From Pseudoalteromonas sp. P1-25 (GTDB lineage: Bacteria; Pseudomonadota; Gammaproteobacteria; Enterobacterales; Alteromonadaceae): a DNA stretch of 44,390 bases. A program made the translations under genes and the position numbers. The first letter of the stretch is position 1. Each line of letters begins with the position of its first letter. Under the pieces are notes generated by a model. The model saw only the letters and a list, made by a program, of their open reading frames with translations. It was not told where the DNA came from and searched no databases. Positions 36,889 to 44,390 of this stretch are shown one piece after another. The stretch lies in the NCBI RefSeq assembly GCF_001401805.1, contig NZ_LKDW01000032.1, forward strand, positions 1-44,390, in the 5' to 3' direction.

Positions 36889-37899
36889 TTAGCGGCTTAA
36901 TTCACCGCGTAAATTGTCTTGCATTAAATGGCGAATCGTTTCAATTTCTAGGTTTTGGCTAAACAAATAATGCAGCTTTGTTAAACACGCCTCTAGTGTC
37001 ATGTCGTAGCCACTTATTACACCAATATTTAATAGCGCGTTACCCGTAGCATAGCCGCCCATATTTACATGGCCTTTTAAACACTGCGTTAAATTAACAA
37101 TAACCATGCCGCGTTTACTTGCCTCACTTAGTACGTCTAAAAAGTCAGGGTCTTGTGGGGCATTACCTACACCAAAGCTAAGCAATACCAGTGCTTTTAT
37201 ATTATCATTCACCAAACTTTTAACCACGTCTTTGCTAATGCCAGGGTATAAATAAAGGACACCAATGGGCTGGGGTGTAATGGTGGTTACCTGTAGTTCG
37301 TTTTCTACGTAAGGACTAAGTTGACCTTTAATTAGCTGAATATTTATACCAGATAACGCTAAAGGCTCTAGATTAGGCGATGCAAACGCATTAAAGCCAT
37401 CAGCATGAGCTTTAGTGGCTCGGTTACCTCTAAATAATTGGTTATTAAAAAATAAGCTTACTTCAGCTATCGGGTAATTAGCCGCTAAAAACATGGCGTT
37501 TAATAAGTTAACTTGGCCATCAGAGCGTAATTGCGATAAAGGAATTTGCGAGCCTGTAACAATAACGGGTTTAGTTAAGTTTTCGAACATGAACGACAGG
37601 GCTGAGGCTGTATAAGCCATTGTATCGGTGCCATGCAGTACCACAAAACCATCGTAATCGTGGTATTTGCTTTTAATGTCATCAGCTATAAGTTGCCAGT
37701 GCGCCGGTGACATATCTGAGGAATCGATTAATGGGCAGTATTCGTGAATATCAAAAAGAGGCATTTCTTCACGGTTAAATTCTGCGTTATTGACCACTGT
37801 TTCTGTTAAAAAACCTTCAGCAGGAATGTATCCTCGGCTCGATTTTTTCATCCCTATGGTGCCGCCAGTGTATGCGATATAAATGCGTTTACGTTTCAT
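36889..37899 (-). CDS. ansA: Type I (cytoplasmic) L-asparaginase
   Basis: 336 residues, matching E. coli AnsA. Hydrolyses asparagine to aspartate and ammonia. The two catalytic threonine motifs are YTGGTIGMKK (Thr11/Thr14) and VLHGTDTMAYTAS. There is no signal peptide, so it is the cytoplasmic low-affinity form. It lies 81 bases downstream of sppA on the same strand, the order also seen in E. coli. A terminator-like hairpin occupies the last part of this gap and its T-tract touches the start codon, so the ribosome-binding site is unusual. Confidence 0.93.
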   Translation of the reverse strand: MKRKRIYIAYTGGTIGMKKSSRGYIPAEGFLTETVVNNAEFNREEMPLFDIHEYCPLIDSSDMSPAHWQLIADDIKSKYHDYDGFVVLHGTDTMAYTASALSFMFENLTKPVIVTGSQIPLSQLRSDGQVNLLNAMFLAANYPIAEVSLFFNNQLFRGNRATKAHADGFNAFASPNLEPLALSGINIQLIKGQLSPYVENELQVTTITPQPIGVLYLYPGISKDVVKSLVNDNIKALVLLSFGVGNAPQDPDFLDVLSEASKRGMVIVNLTQCLKGHVNMGGYATGNALLNIGVISGYDMTLEACLTKLHYLFSQNLEIETIRHLMQDNLRGELSR

Positions 37900-37903
37900 A
37901 AAA

Positions 37904-37927
37904 AAGCCCAGTAAAAAAACTGGGCTT
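37904..37927 (-). terminator. Hairpin at the ansA start: terminator of sppA or ansA translational switch
   Basis: On the minus strand AAGCCCAGT (37927-37919) pairs with ACTGGGCTT (37912-37904), then T residues run into the ansA ATG (37899). The only purine-rich stretch that could act as ribosome-binding site (TGGG) is inside the stem. Confidence 0.75.
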
Positions 37928-37980
37928 AGTATAACGTTAAGTTGTTTTAAATACAGCTGCTTATGTAAATACGTGCACTT

Positions 37981-39846
37981 TTATTGTGCAACGCTACACA
38001 CTAAACAACGTGCGTATACACCTTGCGGATCGTTATAATCTTTAAGATCAGCTACTTCACTACTTAGACGCTTTATCACCGTATTAATGTTCGCTTGTGT
38101 GGCTAACACCGAGGTGGTATTTGTATTTAAACCAAGCATAGATTTAACCGATGCACTGCCAAAAATATCTTGCAGCATTTTTTCTTGTGGGCTCAGGTCT
38201 TGCTTAATCGTTTTCACTTCGTAGTGATTTAGTTTTGCAAGTGCTGCAGCGGCATCAATCGCATCTTGTTTATCGCCAAGCTTATCAACTAGGCCAAGCT
38301 CTTGTGCTTGTGAAGCTATCCATACACGCCCCTGTGCAATTTTATCAACTTGCTCTGGTGTCATATTGCGCGCGTCAGCTACCACATCTAAAAAGCGCCC
38401 ATACGCTTCTTCGACACTCATTTGAATAACTTGCGCCATTTTTTCATTAAGAGGGCGAGTAATAGAAAATCCAGCCATTTCTGTTGTGGCAACACCATCT
38501 GAGTACACACCAATTTCAGATAACGTATCTTCAAAAGTCATGAAGGTGCCAAACACGCCTATAGAGCCGGTGATGGTGCTTGGAGCTGCCCAAATTTCGT
38601 TAGCTGCTGAGGCAATCCAATAACCACCAGATGCGGCGACTGAGCTCATTGATGCTATAACGGGTTTACCTGCGGCTTTAAGTGCTAATACTTCAGCGCG
38701 AATAACCTCAGAGGCAAACATGCTGCCGCCACCCGAATCAATACGTAAAACAACAGCTTTTACTTTATCATCAAGGCGTGCTTTACGAAGTAAAGCTGCG
38801 GTTGAGTCACCGCCAATTTCACCTGCTTTGCGCTCACCGTCAACTATGGTGCCTTTTGCAACAACCACAGCTACTTTTTCTGTAATTGGGTTATCAAATT
38901 CGATAGGGGGCTTAACTAAGCTTAAGTACTCCCGAAAAGACACTTGCTTAAATGTTTTACCGTCTTCTTGTGCGCCAACTAAATCAATGAGTTGTTGGCG
39001 AATTTGCTGAGTTGTTTTAAGCGAATCGACCCATTGATGGTCGAGGGCATATTTACCTGCATCGCCATTTGCAGCCTTCATTTTAGCAAGGTAAGCATCC
39101 ATGGTTTCGTCAAAGTTAGATTCATCAAAAGGGCGCACTGCAGCAACATCTTGCTTATATTCGCTCCATAACGCACCAAGCCAAACACGGTTAGCTTCTT
39201 TAGCTGCATCAGACATATCGTTACGAATAAACGGCTCTACCGCCGACTTAAATGTGCCAACACGGAATATATGCTGTGTTACTTTAAGTTTTTCGAGTGC
39301 TTCTTTAAAGTAAAGTGGATACATTCCATAGCCTTCAATAGCTACCGAACCATATGGATGCATTGCAATTTCATCGGCGTGCGAGGCAATATAATATTGC
39401 GATTGAGTGTAATAGTAGCCTGATGCAATCACTTTTTTACCCGCTTGCTTAAAGGCATCTAACGATTTAGTAATACGCTTTAACTTGTTTAAGTGGGCTT
39501 TAGGCATTTCTTGTAAATCAAGTAATATAACGCTGATGCGCTCGTCTTGAGTGGCTTCATCAATTACTTTGACTACATCATCAAGCAAAATTTCGCTAGG
39601 TGCTTCTGAACTTGATGTTGCATCGTTAATGGCTGCTTCAACTGGGTCTATGTATGTTTTTTCTTCTACAATAGGCCCATTAAGATTAAGCCTAAGTACA
39701 GAGCCATCTTCTACAATTATTGTATCGTCATCATTTGAAAGTGACATAATAAACACAACAACCAGTAATAAAAACAAAATGTTGAGCATTAAACGACGAG
39801 AAAAGTTGATTCCAGCCCAAATACCTCTAAATACCTTTGCTATCAA
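37981..39846 (-). CDS. sppA: Signal peptide peptidase SppA, 67-kDa type
   Basis: 621 residues, the long form with two tandem protease-like domains. It degrades signal peptides left in the inner membrane. One N-terminal membrane anchor lies at about 18-36. The Ser-Lys dyad is Lys200 (GTFKSAVEPF) in the first half and Ser406 (VAASGGYWIA) in the second, as in E. coli SppA. The start is TTG at 39846, well supported by AAGGAG six bases upstream. It is first in the sppA-ansA pair. Confidence 0.93.
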   Translation of the reverse strand: MIAKVFRGIWAGINFSRRLMLNILFLLLVVVFIMSLSNDDDTIIVEDGSVLRLNLNGPIVEEKTYIDPVEAAINDATSSSEAPSEILLDDVVKVIDEATQDERISVILLDLQEMPKAHLNKLKRITKSLDAFKQAGKKVIASGYYYTQSQYYIASHADEIAMHPYGSVAIEGYGMYPLYFKEALEKLKVTQHIFRVGTFKSAVEPFIRNDMSDAAKEANRVWLGALWSEYKQDVAAVRPFDESNFDETMDAYLAKMKAANGDAGKYALDHQWVDSLKTTQQIRQQLIDLVGAQEDGKTFKQVSFREYLSLVKPPIEFDNPITEKVAVVVAKGTIVDGERKAGEIGGDSTAALLRKARLDDKVKAVVLRIDSGGGSMFASEVIRAEVLALKAAGKPVIASMSSVAASGGYWIASAANEIWAAPSTITGSIGVFGTFMTFEDTLSEIGVYSDGVATTEMAGFSITRPLNEKMAQVIQMSVEEAYGRFLDVVADARNMTPEQVDKIAQGRVWIASQAQELGLVDKLGDKQDAIDAAAALAKLNHYEVKTIKQDLSPQEKMLQDIFGSASVKSMLGLNTNTTSVLATQANINTVIKRLSSEVADLKDYNDPQGVYARCLVCSVAQ

Positions 39847-40035
39847 AATAGCTCCTTAATTTGGTACAGCTAATACATTAGTTCCATCTTAGCCTAGAAT
39901 AAAAATAATTTTAACTGCTAAATCGTAACGAAGTGTTTATAAGGTTACATAAATATACGTTTTTAATAGTATTTTTAATTAAATGCAGGCACATATTGCT
40001 AATTACTTGCCATTAAAGCAAAATTAGCTAATGTA

Positions 40036-40052
40036 TACAGGTTAGACCAGTT
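40036..40052. promoter_or_regulatory. FadR-like operator upstream of fadH
   Basis: TACAGGTTAGACCAGTT matches the FadR consensus AACTGGTCNGACCAGTT at 13 of 16 defined positions, including the whole right half. It lies 14-30 bases before the fadH ATG, a position suited to repression that is relieved by long-chain acyl-CoA. Confidence 0.6.
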
Positions 40053-40065
40053 AACGGGGCACAGG

Positions 40066-42027
40066 ATGTTAGAACAACAATTAGAATTAAAACACACACA
40101 ATTACGAAACCGCTTAGTAATGGGCTCAATGCATACAGGCCTTGAAGAAGGGTGGCATAACCGAAAAAGATTAAGTGCCTTTTATGAGGCGCGCGCTAAA
40201 GGTGGCACGGCCATGATCATTACGGGTGGGTACAGCCCTAACTTGCGTGGCAAATTAACGCCTATTTCTTCATCATTTAATAGTTATTATGATGTATTTA
40301 AACACCGTGCATACACAGGCGCCGTTCACAAACATGGTGGAAAAATATGTTTGCAGCTTTTACACGCTGGTCGATACGCTTATCACCCGTTTAACCAAGC
40401 ACCTAGTGCTATCCAAGCGCCTATAAATCCGTATAAGCCTAAACAAATGTCGTTAAGCTCAATAAAAAAAACGATAAAAGACTTTGCTCACTCTGCTTAT
40501 ATGGCAGAAAAAGCGGGTTACGATGGTGTGGAAATAATGGGCTCTGAAGGCTACTTAATTAACGAGTTTATGGCGCCACACACCAATAAGCGAGATGACG
40601 AGTTCGGCGGCAGCCTAGAAAATAGAATGCGATTAGCGCTTGAAATAGTGAAAGCCGTTAGAGCGAAAGTATCTGATACGTTTTTAATTATTTTTAGATT
40701 ATCTGTTATGGATCTTATCCCGAATGGCTCAACCCCTGATGAGGTGACTATTCAGGCTAAAGCACTTGAGCAAGCTGGTGTTGATATTTTTAATACCGGC
40801 ATTGGGTGGCATGAAGCACGCGTGCCGACAATTGCCAGTATGGTGCCACCAGGCGCATTTAAAGAAGCGTCAAAACGATTAAAGTCGGTAGTGAATGTAC
40901 CTGTTATAGCTGTAAACCGTATCAATACACCGGATATAGCCAACCAAATTCTAAACGATGATGAAGCCGATTTAATTTCAATGGCACGTCCTTTATTGGC
41001 CGATCCTGAATTTTTTAACAAATACCAAAATCAGCAAACTAAACAAATAAATATTTGTATTGGCTGTAACCAAGGCTGTTTAGATCACGTATTCAAAAAT
41101 AAACGTGCAACCTGTTTAGTCAACCCACAAGCTGCTTTTGAACTTGATTACCCTCTAGATAAAGCTTCTAAAGCTAAAAATGTATTGGTGGTTGGTGCGG
41201 GTCCTGCAGGGCTTTCGGCAAGTTGTTATTTGGCTCAAAAAGGGCACACAGTAACGCTTATCGATCAAAAAACACAAATGGGTGGCCAATTCAATTTAGC
41301 CATGCAAATACCTGGTAAAGAAGACTTCAATCATACGCTAAGCTATTTTACCAATGAACTTGAAAGGCTTAACGTAAATGTTGAGCTTGGAAAAGCCTAC
41401 GATGATTCAATGTTGCAAAAATACGATGACATCGTATTTGCTACAGGTGTTCGCCCCCGTGAAGCATCAATTGAGTGCAGTGATGATAAACGCGTATTTG
41501 CCTATGATGAAGTGATTCGCGGTGAAGTAGAGCTTGGTAAATCAATCGCCATTTTAGGCGCCGGCGGTATTGGCTTTGATATGGTTGCTTTTTTAAGCGA
41601 GCACAAATCGCAAACTATTCCTGAGTTTAAAAAGCAGTGGGGTATTGAGTGCGAGGCACAGCCACATAAAGACGAGCGACAGTTATATATGCTAAAACGC
41701 AGTGCAGGGCGATTTGGTAGCGGACTAGGTAAAACCACAGGTTGGATACATCGTCAGGTTGCTAAGCAGCATGGTGTTAAACAAATTGCTGATTGCCAAT
41801 ACCATAGTTTTGATAAGAACGGCCTTACAATTACTGTTGCAGGTGAAAAACAAGTATTACCTGTCGATACGGTTATTGCGTGTATAGGCCAGGTTTCTAA
41901 TAATGAAGTGCTTGAGCAACATCGCGAAAATGCAAAAGTACATGTTATTGGTGGCGCAAAATTAGCTGCAGCAATTGATGCCAAGCGTGCAATTTTTGAA
42001 GCGCTTCAAGTGGCCAGAGCTATTTAA
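40066..42027 (+). CDS. fadH: NADPH-dependent 2,4-dienoyl-CoA reductase
   Basis: 653 residues, an old-yellow-enzyme TIM barrel (about 1-320) fused to FAD- and NADPH-binding domains (about 365-653). It reduces 2,4-dienoyl-CoA during breakdown of polyunsaturated fatty acids. Catalytic Tyr163 (EGYLINEFMAP) and His249 (GIGWHEAR) match E. coli FadH Tyr166/His252. The 4Fe-4S ligands are Cys331, 334, 338 and 350 (CIGCNQGCLD and ATCLVNP). The FAD site is VVGAGPAG and the NADPH site ILGAGGIG. The N-terminus is a few residues shorter than in E. coli. A FadR-like site lies just upstream. Confidence 0.93.
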   Translation: MLEQQLELKHTQLRNRLVMGSMHTGLEEGWHNRKRLSAFYEARAKGGTAMIITGGYSPNLRGKLTPISSSFNSYYDVFKHRAYTGAVHKHGGKICLQLLHAGRYAYHPFNQAPSAIQAPINPYKPKQMSLSSIKKTIKDFAHSAYMAEKAGYDGVEIMGSEGYLINEFMAPHTNKRDDEFGGSLENRMRLALEIVKAVRAKVSDTFLIIFRLSVMDLIPNGSTPDEVTIQAKALEQAGVDIFNTGIGWHEARVPTIASMVPPGAFKEASKRLKSVVNVPVIAVNRINTPDIANQILNDDEADLISMARPLLADPEFFNKYQNQQTKQINICIGCNQGCLDHVFKNKRATCLVNPQAAFELDYPLDKASKAKNVLVVGAGPAGLSASCYLAQKGHTVTLIDQKTQMGGQFNLAMQIPGKEDFNHTLSYFTNELERLNVNVELGKAYDDSMLQKYDDIVFATGVRPREASIECSDDKRVFAYDEVIRGEVELGKSIAILGAGGIGFDMVAFLSEHKSQTIPEFKKQWGIECEAQPHKDERQLYMLKRSAGRFGSGLGKTTGWIHRQVAKQHGVKQIADCQYHSFDKNGLTITVAGEKQVLPVDTVIACIGQVSNNEVLEQHRENAKVHVIGGAKLAAAIDAKRAIFEALQVARAI

Positions 42028-42117
42028 TAGTGTTAATAAAATGAAATAATTTACAATGGTCTCGGGTCTGGTAAGTATAGAGTTCATTACAAAATATACT
42101 GACAAAGCAGGCCACAC

Positions 42118-42801
42118 ATGAGTAAATTATTTTTTTTGTATAATAAAATTATGGGTAATCTATCCTATGCCGACGGATTACCCGCATTACTATTTCGTTT
42201 AATCTTAGCCCCTGTAATGATTATTGCGGGCTTCAATAAATTAGCCTTAAGTGGAGAAACCGACGGCTTTTTTAGCTATTTTCTTGCTGATGCAAGTGTT
42301 GTGCAATGGTTTGGAAATAGTGAATGGGGCTTAGGGTTACCCTTTCCTGATTTACTGGCTTTTTTGGCTGGGTGGAGTGAATTTTTAGGCGGATGGTTTT
42401 TATTATTTGGGTTATTTACTCGCTTAGTGAGCATTCCGCTTATGTTTACAATGGTTGTGGCAGCAACAACTGTGCATTGGCATAATGGTTGGTTTGCTAT
42501 AGCGCCATCAAACCCTACGACCAGCTCGGCTCAAGTACTTGATTGGTTAGCGATACCAGGGGCAAAAGAAAGCCTTGAAAACTCACTAGAAGTACAAGAG
42601 CGTATAAGTAAAATTAGGGACATAGTTAAAGAGCACGGATTTACAGATTACTTATATGAAAAAGGTAAACCTTCCATAATAAATAACGGTATCGAATTTT
42701 CTGCTATTTATTTTGCCATGTTACTAGGCTTGTTTTTTGTAGGTGGCGGTCGCTACGTCAGTGTTGATTATTGGCTAAGGCGTGCAGTAGTAAAACAGTA
42801 G
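42118..42801 (+). CDS. DoxX family membrane protein
   Basis: 227 residues with four hydrophobic segments: about 24-42, 77-98, 103-120 and 198-215. The DoxX core is RLILAPVMIIAGFNKL and then LAGWSEFLGGWFLLFGLFTR (20 residues). A polar insert of about 75 residues between the third and fourth segments makes it longer than typical DoxX proteins. The family is linked to redox and sulfur stress in some bacteria, but no clear function can be assigned. It is 90 bases after fadH on the same strand and has its own terminator. Confidence 0.85.
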   Translation: MSKLFFLYNKIMGNLSYADGLPALLFRLILAPVMIIAGFNKLALSGETDGFFSYFLADASVVQWFGNSEWGLGLPFPDLLAFLAGWSEFLGGWFLLFGLFTRLVSIPLMFTMVVAATTVHWHNGWFAIAPSNPTTSSAQVLDWLAIPGAKESLENSLEVQERISKIRDIVKEHGFTDYLYEKGKPSIINNGIEFSAIYFAMLLGLFFVGGGRYVSVDYWLRRAVVKQ

Positions 42802-42818
42802 CAAGCAAATTGGTTTAA

Positions 42819-42855
42819 AAAGGGCGTATAAATATTTTTTATACGCCCTTTTTGT
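42819..42855 (+). terminator. Terminator of the DoxX gene
   Basis: AAAGGGCGTATA (42819-42830) / TATACGCCCTTT (42840-42851) with a T-tract; a 12-bp perfect stem. Confidence 0.92.
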
Positions 42856-43044
42856 TTGTAACGCGTGTTAAGTGTATAGCGCCTCTCTCGTATTTAAACA
42901 GGGGGATCTGAATATCATTTAACACAGTAAGGGCGCTTTAATACGAAGGGGGTAGTATGATTTTAATAAAATTGATAATTAAGCAGAGTTTATTTATTAA
43001 AGGCATAAATGGTACTCTAACGTTTTGAATTATGAGAGTACGCT

Positions 43045-43593
43045 ATGGATGCTATTGAGCTTTTACTAACCCGCCAATCAGACGCTAAATTAACTGCCCC
43101 AGGGCCAAATTCAGAGCAACTCGATATTATAAAGCAAGCTGCATTACGGGTGCCTGATCACGGATGTATAGCACCTTGGGAGTTTATTGTAGTGCAGGGC
43201 GATGCTCGCCAAAAGCTTGGAGAAATATACTATCAAAGTGCCGTTGCTGAGCAGCAAGAAGAAAAAGTGATTAAACGCGCAAGAGAGCTTGTACTGCGCG
43301 CACCAATGATCATCATTGCTATTGCAAAGTATCAAGCCCATCCAAAAGTGCCGCGTATTGAGCAAGTACAAAGCGCCGGTTGCAGTGTACTTGCAATGCA
43401 GCAAGCCGCTTTTGCACAAGGTTTGGGTGGTGTATGGCGAACAGGTTATTTTGCCCAAAGCACTACTGTAAAAAATGCTCTTAATTTAGACGAACAAGAT
43501 GAAATTGTAGGGTATTTGTATCTTGGTACTCAAGAGGTTGAGTGCAAAAAGCCAGCTAAACATAAACCAGAGGACTACTTCACCGATTTGTAA
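43045..43593 (+). CDS. ydjA: Nitroreductase family protein, YdjA-like
   Basis: 182 residues, the length of E. coli YdjA (183). FMN-binding nitroreductase fold of the minimal type. Shared features are the start MDAIELLLTRQSDAKLTAPG (20 residues), RVPDHGCIAPWEFIVV, KVPRIEQVQSAGCSVLAMQQ and GGVWRTG. It would reduce nitro compounds or quinones with NAD(P)H; the natural substrate is not established. It is monocistronic. Confidence 0.9.
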   Translation: MDAIELLLTRQSDAKLTAPGPNSEQLDIIKQAALRVPDHGCIAPWEFIVVQGDARQKLGEIYYQSAVAEQQEEKVIKRARELVLRAPMIIIAIAKYQAHPKVPRIEQVQSAGCSVLAMQQAAFAQGLGGVWRTGYFAQSTTVKNALNLDEQDEIVGYLYLGTQEVECKKPAKHKPEDYFTDL

Positions 43594-43797
43594 TTAATAT
43601 TGAACTAGTGCAGCTTCGTGCAGTCATATAGCATTAAGGTTGCTGCTGTTAAGCTCGCCCTTTTTGATTTAGCTGTGAGAAGCGCACGGAAGCAATATTA
43701 GGTTAACTTTTTCTTCTTCAGTTTGTTTTTTAATCGGTTGTTTTTTGCTAAAGTATGGAAAGTCTTAATAAAAATAACGATAAAGAAGACGAAAACG

Positions 43798-44175
43798 ATG
43801 GGAAATTTATTTTTACAAGAAAAAGAGAATTGGCTGGCATGGTCAATTTGGGGAATCGTAGGTGCTTTTGTTACACTGTACGTTGCAATGAGTACCAATA
43901 CTGCACATTTTATTGCAGGCTCTGCCATGGGAATGCTTGTTTTATTGACATGGTGGATGCAGCAGACTAAACGATTCGATTTTGGCCGGGCATTTAAAAT
44001 TTGTTTTTATGTGTTGTTGCTAAGTGTATTGCCTGCATTTTTATTTGTGGTTGTACCGAGTGATGATTTAAACCGTTTTGATCTAATATTTCAAAGCGTT
44101 ACATTTTTAGCGCTTAGTTTATTACTGTGTTTGATTTGCTCGTGGATTGCACGCAGACCAAAGCAATACTACTAA
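43798..44175 (+). CDS. Small membrane protein, unknown function
   Basis: 125 residues from ATG at 43798 (MGNLFLQEKENWLAWSIWGI, 20 residues). An AAAGAAG purine run lies about 10 bases upstream; a longer frame from 43723 adds a basic 25-residue stretch with no support. Four hydrophobic segments (about 15-35, 38-55, 68-85, 95-115) and a short basic C-terminus RRPKQYY suggest an inner-membrane protein. I recognise no family. It lies alone between ydjA and tRNA-Ser. Confidence 0.7.
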   Translation: MGNLFLQEKENWLAWSIWGIVGAFVTLYVAMSTNTAHFIAGSAMGMLVLLTWWMQQTKRFDFGRAFKICFYVLLLSVLPAFLFVVVPSDDLNRFDLIFQSVTFLALSLLLCLICSWIARRPKQYY

Positions 44176-44263
44176 TAGACTAATGAGCAACCTAGGTTTT
44201 TAGTTGTTTTTGGTGTTTTTTTGAAGCAAATGCCTTTTTTAGCTAATTATTTATATTTAGCTC

Positions 44264-44292
44264 TTTACAAGTTGCTCAATACCCCCTATTAT
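44264..44292 (+). promoter_or_regulatory. Promoter of tRNA-Ser
   Basis: TTTACA (44264-44269), 17-base spacer, TATTAT (44287-44292), then a GC-rich discriminator CGCGCCG before the tRNA 5' end. This is the usual design of stringently controlled stable-RNA promoters. Confidence 0.75.
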
Positions 44293-44303
44293 TCGCGCCG
44301 TAC

Positions 44304-44390
44304 GGAGAGATGGCAGAGTGGTCGAATGCACCGGTCTTGAAAACCGGCATAGGTTTGTAGCCTATCTAGGGTTCAAATCCCTATCTCTCC
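44304..44390 (+). tRNA. tRNA-Ser, anticodon UGA
   Basis: Acceptor arms GGAGAGA (44304-44310) and TCTCTCC (44384-44390). The anticodon arm CCGGT-CTTGAAA-ACCGG places TGA as anticodon, and the long variable arm (ATAGGTTTGTAGCCTAT) marks a class II serine tRNA. The T-arm has GGTTCAAATCC. The window ends at the last acceptor base, so the discriminator base and any encoded CCA lie outside. Confidence 0.96.

Noticed and set aside
42055..42082. FadR-like sequence before the DoxX gene
   Set aside because: Only a TGGTCT fragment resembles the site; the GACCA half is absent.

Overview
The window looks like chromosomal DNA from a marine gammaproteobacterium of the Alteromonadales, most probably Pseudoalteromonas. 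This rests on protein character, AT-rich codon use, the thrS-infC-rpmI-rplT and lolCDE operons, a FabY-type initiating ketoacyl synthase, and a glutathione-dependent formaldehyde pair divergent from a LysR regulator. The assignment is from recognition, not a search. Most of the window is ordinary core genome. No prophage, CRISPR array, defence island or biosynthetic cluster was seen.

Layout. Positions 1-930 hold a possible 33-residue ORF and a REP-associated tyrosine transposase (RAYT) with three REP palindromes; the last REP supplies the end of yjdM. Positions 930-3110 hold yjdM, a GNAT/peptidase C39 fusion whose N-terminus looks damaged, and an MgtC-like membrane protein. Two direct copies of a ~250-265 bp repeat with terminal inverted repeats (3137-3399 and 11103-11352) bracket an EAL protein, a GlxA-type regulator divergent from fabY, a TonB-C-like periplasmic protein, a DUF1624 membrane protein and a second MgtC-like gene. 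Then come a BCCT transporter, a small lipoprotein, fghA and adhC with their LysR regulator, lolCDE, a DUF1456 gene, an acyl-CoA synthetase and a DUF3010 gene.

Positions 23090-26456 are the translation operon thrS-infC-rpmI-rplT, with an AUU start for infC and a long hairpin before rpmI. Next are an M14 peptidase with a metallo-beta-lactamase-fold hydrolase, an Lrp/AsnC regulator, a SulP transporter, a LytS/LytTR-type two-component pair, divergent pykA and gnd around a palindromic operator-like site, and sppA-ansA. The right end holds a fadH-type dienoyl-CoA reductase preceded by a good FadR-like site, a DoxX protein, a YdjA-type nitroreductase, a small membrane protein and a tRNA-Ser(UGA) that ends at the window edge.

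The most useful second looks are regulatory or structural: the REP-derived yjdM terminus, the repeat insertion 18 bp before the BCCT start, FadR-like sites at fadH and possibly glxA/fabY, the palindrome between pykA and gnd, a terminator-like hairpin ending at the ansA start codon, and the hairpin before rpmI. I did not find a convincing new multi-gene system.
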